Positions 12,801 through 24,304 of a DNA stretch of 64,000 nucleotides are shown in pieces. The notes below the pieces were generated by a model, which worked only from the letters and a program-made list of their open reading frames with translations, searched no databases and was not told the DNA's origin. The position numbers were made by a program, and so were the translations under genes. Every line of letters begins with the position of its first letter. Position 1 is the first letter of the stretch. This DNA comes from Eupeodes corollae (taxonomy: Eukaryota; Arthropoda; Insecta; Diptera; Syrphidae): positions 310,928,485 through 310,992,484 of the forward strand of contig NC_079147.1 in assembly GCF_945859685.1 (NCBI RefSeq). Reading direction: 5' to 3'.

Positions 12801-15177
12801 CTGTACTGTTTTGGAATGACGTATAATAAGGGTGGAAGTTCACAGAATAAAATAAAAACAAAAGGAAAGAAAGAAGATTTTAACAATGTAAACAAAACAA
12901 AATTATGACCAATTTATTTTATAACGTCATAGTCATAGAAAGGATGTTGGAAATGGACTGGACTGGCGCGTGAGTAATTGTTTTCACAGTTTGCCAAGTC
13001 CAATAATAGTGTTACTTTCTTTTTTCACTTTTTATGGGGTTAAATAAGTGAGCAATGATAATGATGGCGATGGTGATGGTGCAGTCATACTTATTACTTT
13101 TTTTAGGTAGATATCATAGCCATGTTTCTCTGGTTTGGCTTTAAAGATCATGTGTTGTAAATTATTCAATAAGCTTTCCCACAGAGAGTTTCTAAGCAGT
13201 TATAATTTTCAGTACACACCCAGCTATTTAAATTTCAGAATAGCAGAACCTAAATTGTAATGAGAATTTATTAGGTGAAGACACTAGGGATGTAGTTGCA
13301 ACTAGAACCTCTACTGCGACTGCTGTCAGAATATTGAATTAATAAACACCCATTAAGCACGTTCGTTGTTCACTGGCTTATTTCACCAACTTACAAATTT
13401 TATTGTTTTTTTATATTTCCTGCCAAATTTGTGGAAAATTTATTTTCTATAATTCACAAAATGTTTGGCATAGAAAATTGTATTTGTTGATTACAATTAG
13501 GGAAACTTGTAGACATTTCATTATTATTTTCGTTTCACCAAAAGTTAATATTTAACAATCAAACCTTTAAATGTATTTGCATCCAGGTCATAGTAGCACC
13601 GAAATAAATATTTTGTGTTTTTATCGGAAAGCTTAAGCTAATATTAAAGTTTTCAAGTTTTGTAGATATTTAAACAAATCTACTTTTAAATTTTATTCTT
13701 CAAAAACAATAAGGTACAAATACTAGTTAAAGAATTACATACACAATTATCGCTTTCAATATTTGTAAGCGACTTGACTGCTTCTGTTTATTTTAAAATT
13801 TTGATATCAGCTTTCTAATAAATTTGTATCCTTTGCATCATGTAAAATTCACACATTTTATAAATTTTTTTACTTAAAAATGTTTTGCGACTTCCTTTTT
13901 GCCACAAGATCATCTTTTAAAAACCTTTATATTTTTTAGTGCTGTTATCAACATTTTTTTGCATAATAGAAATAAAAACATGAAGTACTCAATTAATTCT
14001 TTTCTCTTTAATGATTTTGTTTTTAATTTAATTTGTAAATGTACTAACTTGCAATTTTGTGAAATATGGGCCTTAGCAAACATAAGGCTCTTCAGTTTCA
14101 GGTGGCATTTATATTCGCTCTTTTAACTTATTGCTGTTTTCGTTTTATCAAAACGACAAGAATCTGTAAGCGATGGTTTTTGGCGTAAGAAACCGCCAAG
14201 CAAAATATGATCAAATTCAAAAAATACTATTTATTGAGTTTTCTAAAAAGAAATAAGAAGTAAATTGGAAAAAACCTGGTCTTCATTGAAAATGTGTAGT
14301 GATAACAAGAAATAGCATTTTTTACTACAAAACGAGTTTTTCTGATCGATTTCGAATCAAAAAAACAACCGAATAGTATAATTTTATTAATTTCTCAGAA
14401 AATTTAAAATATATAAAAAGGCATTACAATAACAGAGAGGATGGTATGTTATTTACATAAATGTCAATATAAGCACCCGCTTGGATACACTTAAGGATTT
14501 AGGAGGACGTGTGCAAGGTTGGGTGTATGTGAAGTTTCTTTTTAATTTCATTGATTTTCGAAAGAAGTATTCATGAAAAAGGTCTTGTGGGTTCAACCCT
14601 GCCTTTGCCACCTTAAGTTCTTTCTCGAAAAAAAAAACTTTTTTTCGAAAGCTGTGTCGCGTTGGTGTCTTTTTTCCTTAAGTATTTTTTTTTTTCGAAA
14701 AAAAACTAATTGCTTTCTAGAGCTGTGTCATTTTGAAGTCTTTTTTCTTATAAAACTACAATCGTACATAGTAAGGGTGATTCATTTAAATTTTGGAACA
14801 TTGGTCGCATTATTGTGTGTATCTAAACATAAGTATATACATGTACATAGCATATCTACATATAAAATATAAGAACAAATATTAAACATGAAAGGGACGA
14901 TTTTATTAAACTCATTATTTAACCTTTTAACTGAACTTAAAATTTGCAACTCACTTCTTTCGAGTTTGGTCATGCTCATGCCTCTTCCAGGCTTACGCCA
15001 CTTCCGATACCATCCTTTTGAGTGTAATAGTTTAAGTAAACTGGAACTTGAGTGCTGGCCCCCACCGTCTTCTCCCCCTCCTCTTTCTATTTCCGATGAT
15101 CGACACGAAGATGAATCTTCAAAGCTTGAGCTTCGACGCTTATCACGTCGAAAACATACACAGCTTCTCAGCATCAT
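6814..15177 (-). CDS. rdgC: Serine/threonine protein phosphatase rdgC (PPEF family), Ca2+/calmodulin regulated
   Basis: Orthologue of Drosophila retinal degeneration C, which dephosphorylates rhodopsin. Exons on the minus strand: alternative first exons 14955-15177 and 12404-12452, then 12224-12351, 10296-10389, 10089-10243, 9862-10029, 9581-9784, 9355-9504, 9189-9269, 8357-8542, 8012-8264, 7730-7926, 7569-7668, 7257-7502, 6814-6956; all phases join. The form starting at 12452 is 717 residues. Visible in order are an IQ motif (AALLIQRWYRRYLARM), the PPP core with CGDLHGKLDDL, FNGDFVDRG, FLNRGNHED, LIVHGG and VRSHECKP, and two EF-hands (DKDNSGYISLEEF, DINKDGSVDLNEF). The intron after 8357 has a GC donor. 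An internal ATG at 12349 (MKAALLI) would give a short soluble form. All catalytic motifs are intact. Confidence 0.95.
10427..10455. repeat. TTTTA pentanucleotide microsatellite in an rdgC intron
   Basis: About five perfect TTTTA units lie in the intron between the exons at 10389 and 12224. The rest of that 1.8 kb intron, and the 2.5 kb intron above 12452, are AT-rich with nothing else recognised. Confidence 0.7.
12404..12452 (-). CDS. rdgC: Alternative first coding exon of rdgC (N-myristoylation/palmitoylation signal)
   Basis: The exon encodes MMGCLPIKHEKPAAVK and ends at a GTAATT donor in phase 1, joining the exon at 12351 to read A-MKAALLIQRW. Initiation at the second Met (12449) exposes MGC, the classic start for myristoylation at Gly2 and palmitoylation at Cys3. 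This fits the membrane-bound medium form of Drosophila RDGC. The two tandem ATGs raise the question of which is used: only the second gives an acylatable glycine directly after Met removal. Confidence 0.75.
14620..14760. repeat. Degenerate duplicated T-rich block with hairpin potential
   Basis: TTCGAAAAAAAAAACTTTTTTTCGAA is close to a perfect inverted repeat (A-run against T-run with TTCGAA ends). A second, diverged copy of the pattern (TCGAAA-run, then GAGCTGTGTC, then AAGTCTTTTTT) follows about 75 bases later. It lies in the rdgC intron just below the long first exon. Confidence 0.4.
14955..15177 (-). CDS. rdgC: Probable alternative first coding exon of rdgC (long, Cys-rich N-terminus)
   Basis: A minus-strand frame starts MMLRSCVCFRRDKRR, contains a Ser-rich and Gly-rich stretch, then KGWYRKWRKPGRGMS, and ends AGA A at a consensus GTGAGT donor (phase 1). 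It is markedly more GC-rich than its surroundings. The first shared rdgC exon (12351) accepts phase 1, so the join reads through to the IQ motif. The clustered cysteines with basic residues look like a palmitoylation signal. Drosophila is known to make long, medium and short RDGC forms that differ in acylated N-termini; assigning this exon to the long form is inference from phase, strand and position. An in-frame ATG at 15192 is an alternative start. Confidence 0.55.
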
Positions 15178-15649
15178 TTCACTCACAAGCACTATAATTA
15201 TGATGCACCTCTGCCTTTAAATATTGTTCCAATATATAGATATCATCAAGAGCAGATTCGAATATAATTTGATAAATGCAATAGCTTTTGTAATTTAGGT
15301 TTTATTTCACGAAATAAAATTAGTTAGTTTCGAATAAAATTATTTCTCCGCGATAAGTGCAGGCCATTGCTTTTATAGTAATTGACGATGAGCTTTGATG
15401 AACGTTTAGAGAGATATTCCAAAAATGCATGCAAGGGTTTTCTTATTGCATTTTCCTTTAAAAAAAAGCAAAGGCAGAATAGGAACCAATCATGTCCTTG
15501 AACTAAAAATAAATAAAAAATGCATATTTACAGAAATTAGGTTTCTTTTGTTAAAAAGATTGTATATTAAATACTCGTAGCATATAGCATATAAACTAAT
15601 ATATATATACACATATGCATACTAATATAAAATAATAAATCAAATGAAG

Positions 15650-15850
15650 TTAAATAAATCTAAGGGCTAAGTATATCTAAGTATTAAGTATTAAACGTTA
15701 ACTTAGATTGTCTGTATCGGACCAGTAAGTTAGTTTTATGGTATGGTTAATTAGACTAGTTTAATACATTTCTTCTATTTTTAAGCTCTTTATAACTAAT
15801 AAGTTTGCATTAATAAAAATGAATTTAAACAAACAAAAATTTAAATAAAG
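15650..15850 (+). repeat. Repeat module R, copy 1
   Basis: The sequence from AAATCTAAGGGC through GTATCGGACCA to CATTAATAAAAATGAA matches 29525-29850 (same strand) and about 56525-56815 (opposite strand). The common path is a Leu/Lys-free AT-rich tract with the landmarks TCCGTATCGGACCA/TCCGTATGGGACCA and AATAAAAATGAATT near its 3' side. It is diverged and directly precedes a SINE-like repeat. Confidence 0.65.
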
Positions 15851-15857
15851 TTTAAAG

Positions 15858-16066
15858 GGCTGTCATGCCAGAGCCCTTCGGCGATTTCTTGTCTGTGCCA
15901 CGTGAAAGTATTTCCACGGGTACTGTCTCAAATTAGCTAATAAGATTCGGCATTAAAACAGTAGGTCCTTTCCATCCCTAAAATGACTCGCACCTAAGAA
16001 TGGTTGAGAGTTGTAAGTCACTAGGCCTTGGTTACTAATGACTGTTACGCCACCTAATTGTTTGTT
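15858..16066 (+). repeat. tRNA-derived SINE-like repeat, plus orientation
   Basis: Starts near GGGCTGTCATGCC and ends near GTTACGCCACCTAATT. The segment CCTAAGAATGGTTGAGAG with ACTAGGCC matches, in reverse, the repeat at 53322-53427. The shared 3' terminus is GCCACCTAATT. The beginning resembles the head of dipteran tRNA-related SINEs but is degenerate, and I could not mark a convincing B box. Confidence 0.55.
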
Positions 16067-16724
16067 TTACTATACCCATTATATCATTCTATCATACCCT
16101 TTGCGGGTATGTATGTACCTGTGTGAAAAGACTAATTATTAATTTTTGATCGTATAATTATTATGTATAAGGCACGAACTCTCGCCTTACAATTAGACTT
16201 TAACTTAATAATAAAAATAACACATCATGGCAACGCTGATTTACGATATTATGTTGTGATTAAACGATTACTCTTGTTATCCAAGAAAACCCATAAAACA
16301 TATGTTTCCTTCGTAACATAAACTATTTCATATAAAAAAGTAATATTTTAAACTTTCATTCAATAGTAGATCGAATGATATTTTCGTGTACAAAAATCAA
16401 AATGTTTTGTTTCTTTGTTTTGCTTGCTTAAGTTTAAATATTATGTACCTATTACATTTTTAAATTCTTTAAAAGTTTTTATTTTCGATTGCTGTTATTT
16501 AAATTAAATTAATTATTATATGTACCAGCAAGAGGTTTTTTCTACGCAGGATGAATACTTTCTTTCCTAAAAGACTCCATAACCATCTTTTTACAAAAAA
16601 TCATGAAATTGATTCTACTGCTTTGTCTTAAAAGCATAACACACGGACAAAGTTACTTTGATATCCCTTTTATACTCGTAGGTAAATATGAACGATTTAG
16701 TTTGAGAGGATAGATGTATGGATG

Positions 16725-16890
16725 TAACGGGTGTTTACTTTAAAGGCATAGAACTTTAAGTAAACAATACTATTTTAACAGGCCATTTTTCAGCTGTCAA
16801 GTGATTTATTTTTAGTTTGGTTTGCCATTTTAAAATGAATATACTGATGCCTGAATGGCACTTGCAAATTGATCAAAACTTAATTTTTGT
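16725..16890 (+). mobile_element. 5' remnant of a mariner-like element
   Basis: After a TA comes ACGGGTGTTTACTTTAAAG, then ACAGCTGTCAAGTGATTTAT and an ATG opening MNILMPEWHLQI. This order (terminal repeat, leader, MN.L.PE..LQI start) is one I recognise from mariner-type elements common in flies. The reading frame decays within 20 codons and no 3' end was found, so it is a short fossil. The assignment rests on recall of the leader and could be wrong. Confidence 0.45.
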
Positions 16891-19800
16891 TTATACGTAT
16901 AATAGGATAAGTCCATACTTCCGTATTTAGTTTTTAGTGATAAGAGTGATGATAATTCTCAAGTGTATGTTGAGACACTTTTCATTTACAAAAACTGAAT
17001 GTTTGGTGTGCATTATGGGTTGATGGAATAACTGGTCTATTAATTTTTAAATATGATGCTGGCCAGAACGTTAAAGTGTATAGTGCATCGTTTCACGTAA
17101 CGGAAACCCGATTAGACTACGTCCGAGGCAGTCGTGGTGTGAGATGCCAGAAATTGTATTTAAATTATAATACCAGAAGATTATCTTCCGAAAAAAGAAA
17201 ATTTAAATGTTTAAAAAATCATGCTTGTTTTACTCTATGTCCTGCTTTACTTGACATTTACCGTTATCTTTTAGACAGTTTACAAAATGTTTGTATTAAT
17301 TAAAGACTTACGTCTTATTTTGATGCAATAGCTATCTAAGTATGATATTATTGAAATATATTATTAAAAAACAGTTTTAGTTTGTGCGTGAAAGAGTTAT
17401 AAACATAATTGAATATAAGTAGGTACTTAATGAATTGAATAATAATTTTTGTAAATTAATTTGTATAATATTATTCCTTTCGCTTTTACCTTCTTGGCAA
17501 CCATCCAATGTTTACAATTCGAATTGTTTTCACTTTCTCTACAATTGCTTATGGCGATGATTATGTATTTGATAATCTCTCTAGTTTTTGATAATCTCTC
17601 TTGAAAATAAATTTGTGATATGTAGCTAACGATCATATCGAAATAATTTAAAAATATCAAATACTAAACAATACCGGCTGATTGTCAGGTGGCACAACTG
17701 TTTAAATAAATTATTTAACAAAAGTTCCAATTGTTTTTATTTTTCGTTCATTTTCTACATAATGTGACGTTAAAAGGCCATAGGCCACTTATATACATAT
17801 AAGTCACCAATCGTCGCAATGGTCCATATGGAATTATAAAAACAAAATTACTCTTTATCAAAAACATAATATTACGAGTATCTTCAAAGAATTTTTCAAA
17901 TATGAAAGTCGAAGGGGCCTACTATATTTACTATACTAAAGAATAGATACTCAAGAATTTGTATTACTTAAATTCTACTCTCACTTTATGCTTCCATCGT
18001 TTAGTATCTTTGATGTATGTTCTGTGCACTTATTATCTACCAATCTAATTATCTTTTGATATTGCTTTAAGGTTAAAAAAGACAATAATTTGATTGATTT
18101 CGAAAACTCAAGGTTAGCGTAGATTAAAGGTCTTTACCAACTCAGTACTTGGAGTTATTTTGGAAAAAATATTTACCAGCTTTATTGCTTTGAAGAAAAT
18201 TGTCGATGAGATGACATAAATGGACCCATGTTATATATTTAAATAAAGCTAAAAGTAAGAATGAGGAAATATTTGTTTTCAGTGTTCGCGGTATACATAC
18301 ATTCTAAATATAAGTATGGTGTTGACATACTCCGTTTTTTGCTTATATTTAGGATGTTCTTTATATATGAACAATTAATCCTGTTATACCTAAATATATA
18401 CCATAACAATTTGATGTGTATTATTTTATCTATTTTCTTTTAACTCGAAATTAAGCTTTTAAGATATAAATTTTAAATTCAATTACTATCAAATTATTAG
18501 GTGTGTATGTACGGTAGGCACATTGTTTAAAACATTTAGTTTATAAACTACTCTTTGTTCTGTAATTATAATTTTATCTATAGTCACTATAAAAAGGATA
18601 GTTAATCATTAAATTGAAGCAACTTACATTAAAACATTTAATAGTTTAAAAAATTTAAACATACATTTTAAACTAAAATATTTGGCACACTTCAGCTCAC
18701 TCTCCATGATACATTTTTACACTTTTTTTTTAGGAAAATTATTGTTTTGTCATGACCATGGCCTGTACTATACGAATTTATGTTGTACTTTTCAGTGGAA
18801 TTTTTAAAGATATATTATTGCAGCGCAAGAAGAATTATTATCACTTTTTATGGAAATATTGCTTTATCACAAGAAATTGCATATTAAATAAATTAAATAA
18901 CTAAATAAACTATTAAACCACAAATTAAAAAAGACATTAACGTACAAAATTTACAAAATACTACTTAAAAAACTGTTTTCATGTACTGAACGCCTAAAGT
19001 TTTTGGGTTTCTCCATTCACACAAAACTCAAATCCGTTTGTATCTATGGATTTTTAGCAAATGTTTCACCTTTGCTTCTTTTAGCTATTCTGTGCTATTT
19101 TCGTACATATCTTCGTAAAGCGGCAAAATTTATACAAAGGGTTTCTATTCTCTTAAATACATCAAGAGATTTTAGATTTTGCGCAGTACTTTTGTGATTA
19201 GTGGTTGCATGACATTAAAAAATTGATTGTCGGAACATACAAAATGCCTTGTTGACTAGTCAAAGTGTCTCTCCGTATTCTTGGAAACATAAACACAAAA
19301 CACCTCACTCACTTTCCTTTTTTATTTCCATTGGAGATTCGCTTTTAAATTAAGAGATATTAAGAATTCGTGGGGAAAACTATACAACCTGGCATAGCGA
19401 TTGTTTGAATACAGTTAGTTGCAGGCTATTATGTATTTTTAATTTATATAGATAGTTTTTATTTATTAAGGTTAATTGGATCTTATTTTGTTAATGTTTA
19501 TAAATCATTCAAGTGTCATTATCTATTTTTTTCGGTTGCTCAATTTTTAAATTTGTGCTTGGATATTTTTTATTGGGTGAAACATCAACTTTGTGGTTTA
19601 AATTTGAAAAACGGCTGTGGAGACCTTATCTAAGAAGGTAAGAGAAAAACTTTTCTAATAGCTGATGCAGAACTGTACTAACGCCATATAGACAACCACT
19701 ATTTATCTCACCTATTACTTCCTAATTACAATTCTAAAATAAAGTACAGCAGATTGCAATATTAAATATTTATCAAAATGGAAAAAGCGGTAAGAAATGT

Positions 19801-22287
19801 TTTACGTAGTCGTGCTATAATTTCACTTTTAAAACATCAAAAATTGTTGTCTTGTTTTCTTAAACAATATAATTTACATGGATATAGCCGCTCAAAAACC
19901 ACTGGGAACTGGGAACCGCGATAATGTTCAAACACCGGACTCTCCGTCGTCGTGACGCGTCGGTTCGCTATATCTCCATGATTAAATAACAGTTTTAAAA
20001 TTGTATTTTAACAGTTAAGAAAGCAGTGTTTGAAAAAATACTATGTTAATCCCCTTCGGAAAGGAAAGATAATGTCCAGAGAATTGAAGATCCATTTCTA
20101 TGTTAGAGAGCATCTACACATAAAGAGCTATCCACGCACTACACATCATTCGTTTACACTTGCTCTAAAAAGTTCTTGTGTAATGAAGCAAACGGCTTTT
20201 ATCATCGCATGGTAGAAATTTGAATGAACTTATTTTTAGGAAAGCGATACAATTTAGGTGACATCATCATGCTCAAACCTCAAAAAACATGAAAGTGGAC
20301 AAAAGTTAACAAGTTGTTCAACAACTATGTGATAGGGGGCTTGAATAATGGTTAAACGAATACGCTTTTAACCAGAATAGAATAGAAACATTTTTTAAAG
20401 GACTCTAAAGAGGAAAACAAAGCCAAGGCAGTACAAAACTTGCTTGTTTTAAGGAAGCTTCAGATTGAGGAGATCGCGGAATCGAATTGAGATTTCGATC
20501 CATGTATATGGTGGCACTGAATCGAATTCAAATGGAATCGAAATTACATTTGGGTTTTATTTGTGTGCGAACTGCTACGTGAAATACATTTTAATATTAT
20601 TATTAAATTCAGGTTAGAATTAAAATTACTCCATTTAAATGGGTCGAGTAATCCTATTTCGATCCGATCCAGGACTATACGGCGCTAAATCCTGATTCAA
20701 CTCGGATTCAATTCTCCTTGTAAACACGGTAAAAGATTATCACCATCAATTATATTATTTAATTCGTATTCAGCAGTTGAATTTTCGAAAACGAAAATCA
20801 TACCCGAACAGACCTTAAATCTGTTATCTTAATCAGCTGTTACTCAAAATAAGTAATACAGATATGCATATAATATCCATAACTAGAAAAAATTGATTTC
20901 TTTTGTAATGTTTTCGTACTCCTTTTTGTGTCAAACTTAACGAAATTGTGTACGTTTGATAAAAGACACACAAATTTGTCTTTATTCTTTTAGGATGCAT
21001 AGCACATTTCATGCTGAATACTAAAAATGTGACATTTCTTCCCTGTTTTTTTGTTTAAGTATTGCCGTACTTGATTTTTTTAGAAAATTTAATTGAATGC
21101 AAGGTCGGCTCTTTTTAAATAGAACAAAAGATATCAAAAAAGAGATTCTAGTATTCAAATGCAGAAGAAACTTAGCATATACCCTACCTTGAACCCAAAT
21201 CCTCTCGGTTACTACGCCGCACTATTAATTCAAAATAGTAGTGGCTCTAAAAGCAAAAAAGGTAGTGTTAAATCTAAAAAACAAAAAAACGTTTTTTCCT
21301 CACCTTTAATTATTATTAATTTTATTTTTGTAAACCTGTTCTATTGAGAGTCCTAACTAACTGTAAAAAAAAATCAGAAGGATACTCGTTCTACTATGAT
21401 CGAAAGTCAACTCGACCATTTCGTAATAGATTTGGCATTCAGAAAACCAAGTTCAAAATTCATAAGAGATTTTTTAATATCGTATAGGGATTTAAAACTT
21501 AATAACAAATAAAATATCTCACCGAATAGGACTAAATATCTCTAATATGTATATTCTGCTTCGGAACAGCCTTGTTGAACAATTAAACAGACCTAATGAA
21601 ATTTTTGCTGAAAAGCAATGCGATATAGAATGACAGATGACATGTACTTCAATCAAATCCCGCCAAGCTGAATGCGGCGAATTCAATCTGACATTTTAAC
21701 TTCGCTCTGCTTGAGACAAAAATCAACACAGAAAAATACACCGAGTCGAAGTTGACCGAGACCGTAAAAAAGAGAACTATCAAAAAGACAAAATTCTGGA
21801 AAATAATTTTGTATTTTATGGTGGCTTCATGTCAAAATATTTGTTTTTTGTCTATTACGTTTCGTTTGTATGAACAGAAATAAAGGAATAAAATAATTCC
21901 CCAGAAGGTATACAATAAAACATCTTCAATAACTCAACTCAACTATGAAATGGGTAAGTAAAAATGAAAAGAACAATAAATGCCTTCTTTATTCTTTGAT
22001 TTTTCGTAAGTTTAAATTAAAGAAAACTACTTATCTCTTGCATTTCTCTTCGTAACATTGCTCAAAAATGTTGCATTTTGTAATATCTTTCAACACAACA
22101 AAACAACAGGACTAAAAGACAAAATGCATTAATAGCAAACTAACTGCTTAACTGCAATAACCAAAACTGGATATTTGGGAAATATAATATTATAATTAAA
22201 ATAATAATACAAAATCTATCACTTCAAGCGCGATTCTATTGATAGAGCGTAGAGCGTAAAAAATCTTTGATTTGAATTCCTCTTTAG

Positions 22288-22394
22288 GAATTTGTAGAAA
22301 ATTCAATCACAAAAAAGAAAGAAACTCTCAATACACATCGGCTGACAGCACCGTGGCTGAAGCCAGTGAAGTAACCACTAATTCAACAACTGAT
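22288..22394 (+). other. Pop2: Upstream exon of Pop2 (5' UTR or alternative N-terminus)
   Basis: The block is bordered by TCTTTAG on the left and a GTAAGT donor on the right. It would splice to the acceptor TTTTATAG before 22821. An open frame (ending EVTTNSTTD) continues in frame through GCA into the Pop2 ATG, so a longer N-terminus is possible, but no in-frame ATG is seen in this exon. I treat it as untranslated or isoform-specific. Confidence 0.45.
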
Positions 22395-22823
22395 GTAAGT
22401 AAATATTTTGTATTGCTATTGATTTGTTGTTGTTCTTTCGCTGCCGCTACGGTCCCCTTTCAAAATGATTTTACACGAACATTATTTTTTAAGTTTTATG
22501 CCCCACTCCTACATACCAAATCACGTTCGGATGTTTTGTTTTCGTACCTATACCTTTTCTAGATACTTGCATTTTTTGGTTAATTCTGTTATTATTTACC
22601 AATTGGCTATCAATCATTATTTCAACTCCATCAAATACTCTTAAATACCTACATAATTATAACTTGAATTCAATTTTTCAAACACAACGACAACTAACTT
22701 TTTATAAATATTTATATCCACTGCCCCGCACGAAATGTTAGAAAGCTTATTGTTGACTAGTTAGTTATCAATACCTAGCCACTCCTCCTCATGCCATCTT
22801 TCTTGATGTATATTTTATAGGCA

Positions 22824-24304
22824 ATGCCTTCAGCAATAAGTGGTGGCGGTGGACATTCCTCGCACACGGTAAGTATACCAAGCAACGAAGAATGCGGCAT
22901 CCGAGACGTTTGGAAGCACAATCTTGAAGATGAATTCCGCACTATCCGAAAAGTGGTTCAAAAGTATCACTATGTTGCAATGGACACAGAGTTCCCTGGT
23001 GTTGTTGCACGGCCGGTAGGAGAGTTCAGGTCAACAGCTGACTATCATTACCAGTTACTCAGATGCAATGTGGACTTGCTGCGCATTATTCAACTTGGCT
23101 TGACTTTTATGGATGACGAAGGCAAGACCCCACCAGGCTATTCGACATGGCAGTTCAATTTCAAATTCAATCTTTCGTGAGTATCTAATTGAGTATAGTA
23201 CTACAGAACTTGTTAATAGTAAAGCTTCTATTATAGAGAAGACATGTATGCACAGGACTCCATTGATCTGCTGCAAAACTCTGGCATTCAATTCAAGAAG
23301 CACGAAGAAGACGGTATCGACCCATTGGACTTTGCCGAACTGCTGATGTCGTCGGGAATTGTTTTGGTTGACAATATTAAGTGGCTATGTTTCCATTCTG
23401 GCTATGATTTTGGATATCTGCTCAAGTTGTTAACAGACCAGAATTTACCAGCCGATGAGAGTGAATTTTTCGAACTGCTTCGCCTGTATTTTCCGAACAT
23501 TTACGACATCAAGTATCTGATGAAGTCGTGCAAAAATCTTAAGGGTGGCCTTCAAGAAGTTGCCGACCAGTTAGAGCTTCGTCGCGTCGGACCACAGCAT
23601 CAGGCAGGGTCTGATGCGCTTTTGACTGGAATGGCGTTCTTTAAAATGCGAGAGGTACAAAAATTATCATCAAATGATAAAAACTTTAACATTGAAATCA
23701 CCCCACCATACCTTGATCGTACAATTGAATTTAATTCTTTTGTTTATGAAGCATAAAATGAAAAAGTACTATGTTTATTTTTTCAACTAACTTCATTTCA
23801 TTTTGTTGACTATTTTTATTTCTTTCTTTTAATCCTCATTTTGAAGTTTTTGAGTTTTATTTTGTTTGAACTGATGAAACTTTAAATTTTCATCTGCATT
23901 GTTGAGTTTTATTTTTTTTTATATCTACATTCTTATTGTTGTTTGTTCATTAAATTTTGGAATTAATAATGAATTTATTAAATTAAACAAAATGAACACA
24001 ATAATTTGGTTTCTTTTTTAATTTGATTTTCATTTGTTGCCTTTCAATTCTATTCCCATATTACTAACCTCATTCCAAAAAGGCACCATCATCATCAAAA
24101 GAGATACATTATTAATTTATCGAATCTTCAAATCATATTCCTATTTGTTTTGTTTATCTTTTTCTATTTCCGTAGATGTTTTTCGAGGATAATATTGACA
24201 ACGCTAAATACTGTGGGCACCTATATGGGTTGGGTACATCTTTTATTGTAAACGGAGCCAATTTCCATGAGAACAACACCGAAAATAATAATGCAACAAC
24301 GTGA
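22824..24304 (+). CDS. Pop2: CCR4-NOT deadenylase subunit Pop2/Caf1 (CNOT7/8)
   Basis: Exons 22824-23176, 23237-23654 and 24176-24304 join in phase to 299 residues, the normal size of the family. The protein is a DEDD-type 3'-5' exoribonuclease that shortens mRNA poly(A) tails in the cytoplasmic CCR4-NOT complex. The catalytic acids are visible: AMDTEFPG (Asp and Glu), HSGYDFGY (Asp) and GSDALLT (Asp). The start at 22824 (MPSAISGGGG) follows an acceptor at 22820. The last exon supplies MFFEDNIDNAKYCGHLYGLG and a short Asn-rich tail. Without the last splice, translation continues to a stop ending at 23756 with an unrelated 34-residue tail. A donor-like GGTAAGTATA lies inside exon 1 but is read through. 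Confidence 0.95.

Larger units (their letters stand above)
15193..22270. other. Intergenic region between rdgC and Pop2
   Basis: No supported host gene was found. It contains repeat module R (about 15650-15850), a SINE-like repeat (about 15858-16066) and a mariner-like remnant (about 16725-16890), all listed separately. A 14-base direct repeat, TTGATAATCTCTCT, occurs twice at about 17569-17602. Short frames in this stretch look like chance. Confidence 0.55.

Noticed and set aside
17569..17602. 14-base tandem direct repeat as a transposon footprint
   Set aside because: Nothing lies between the copies except a 5-base linker, and there are no inverted ends; ordinary slippage explains it.
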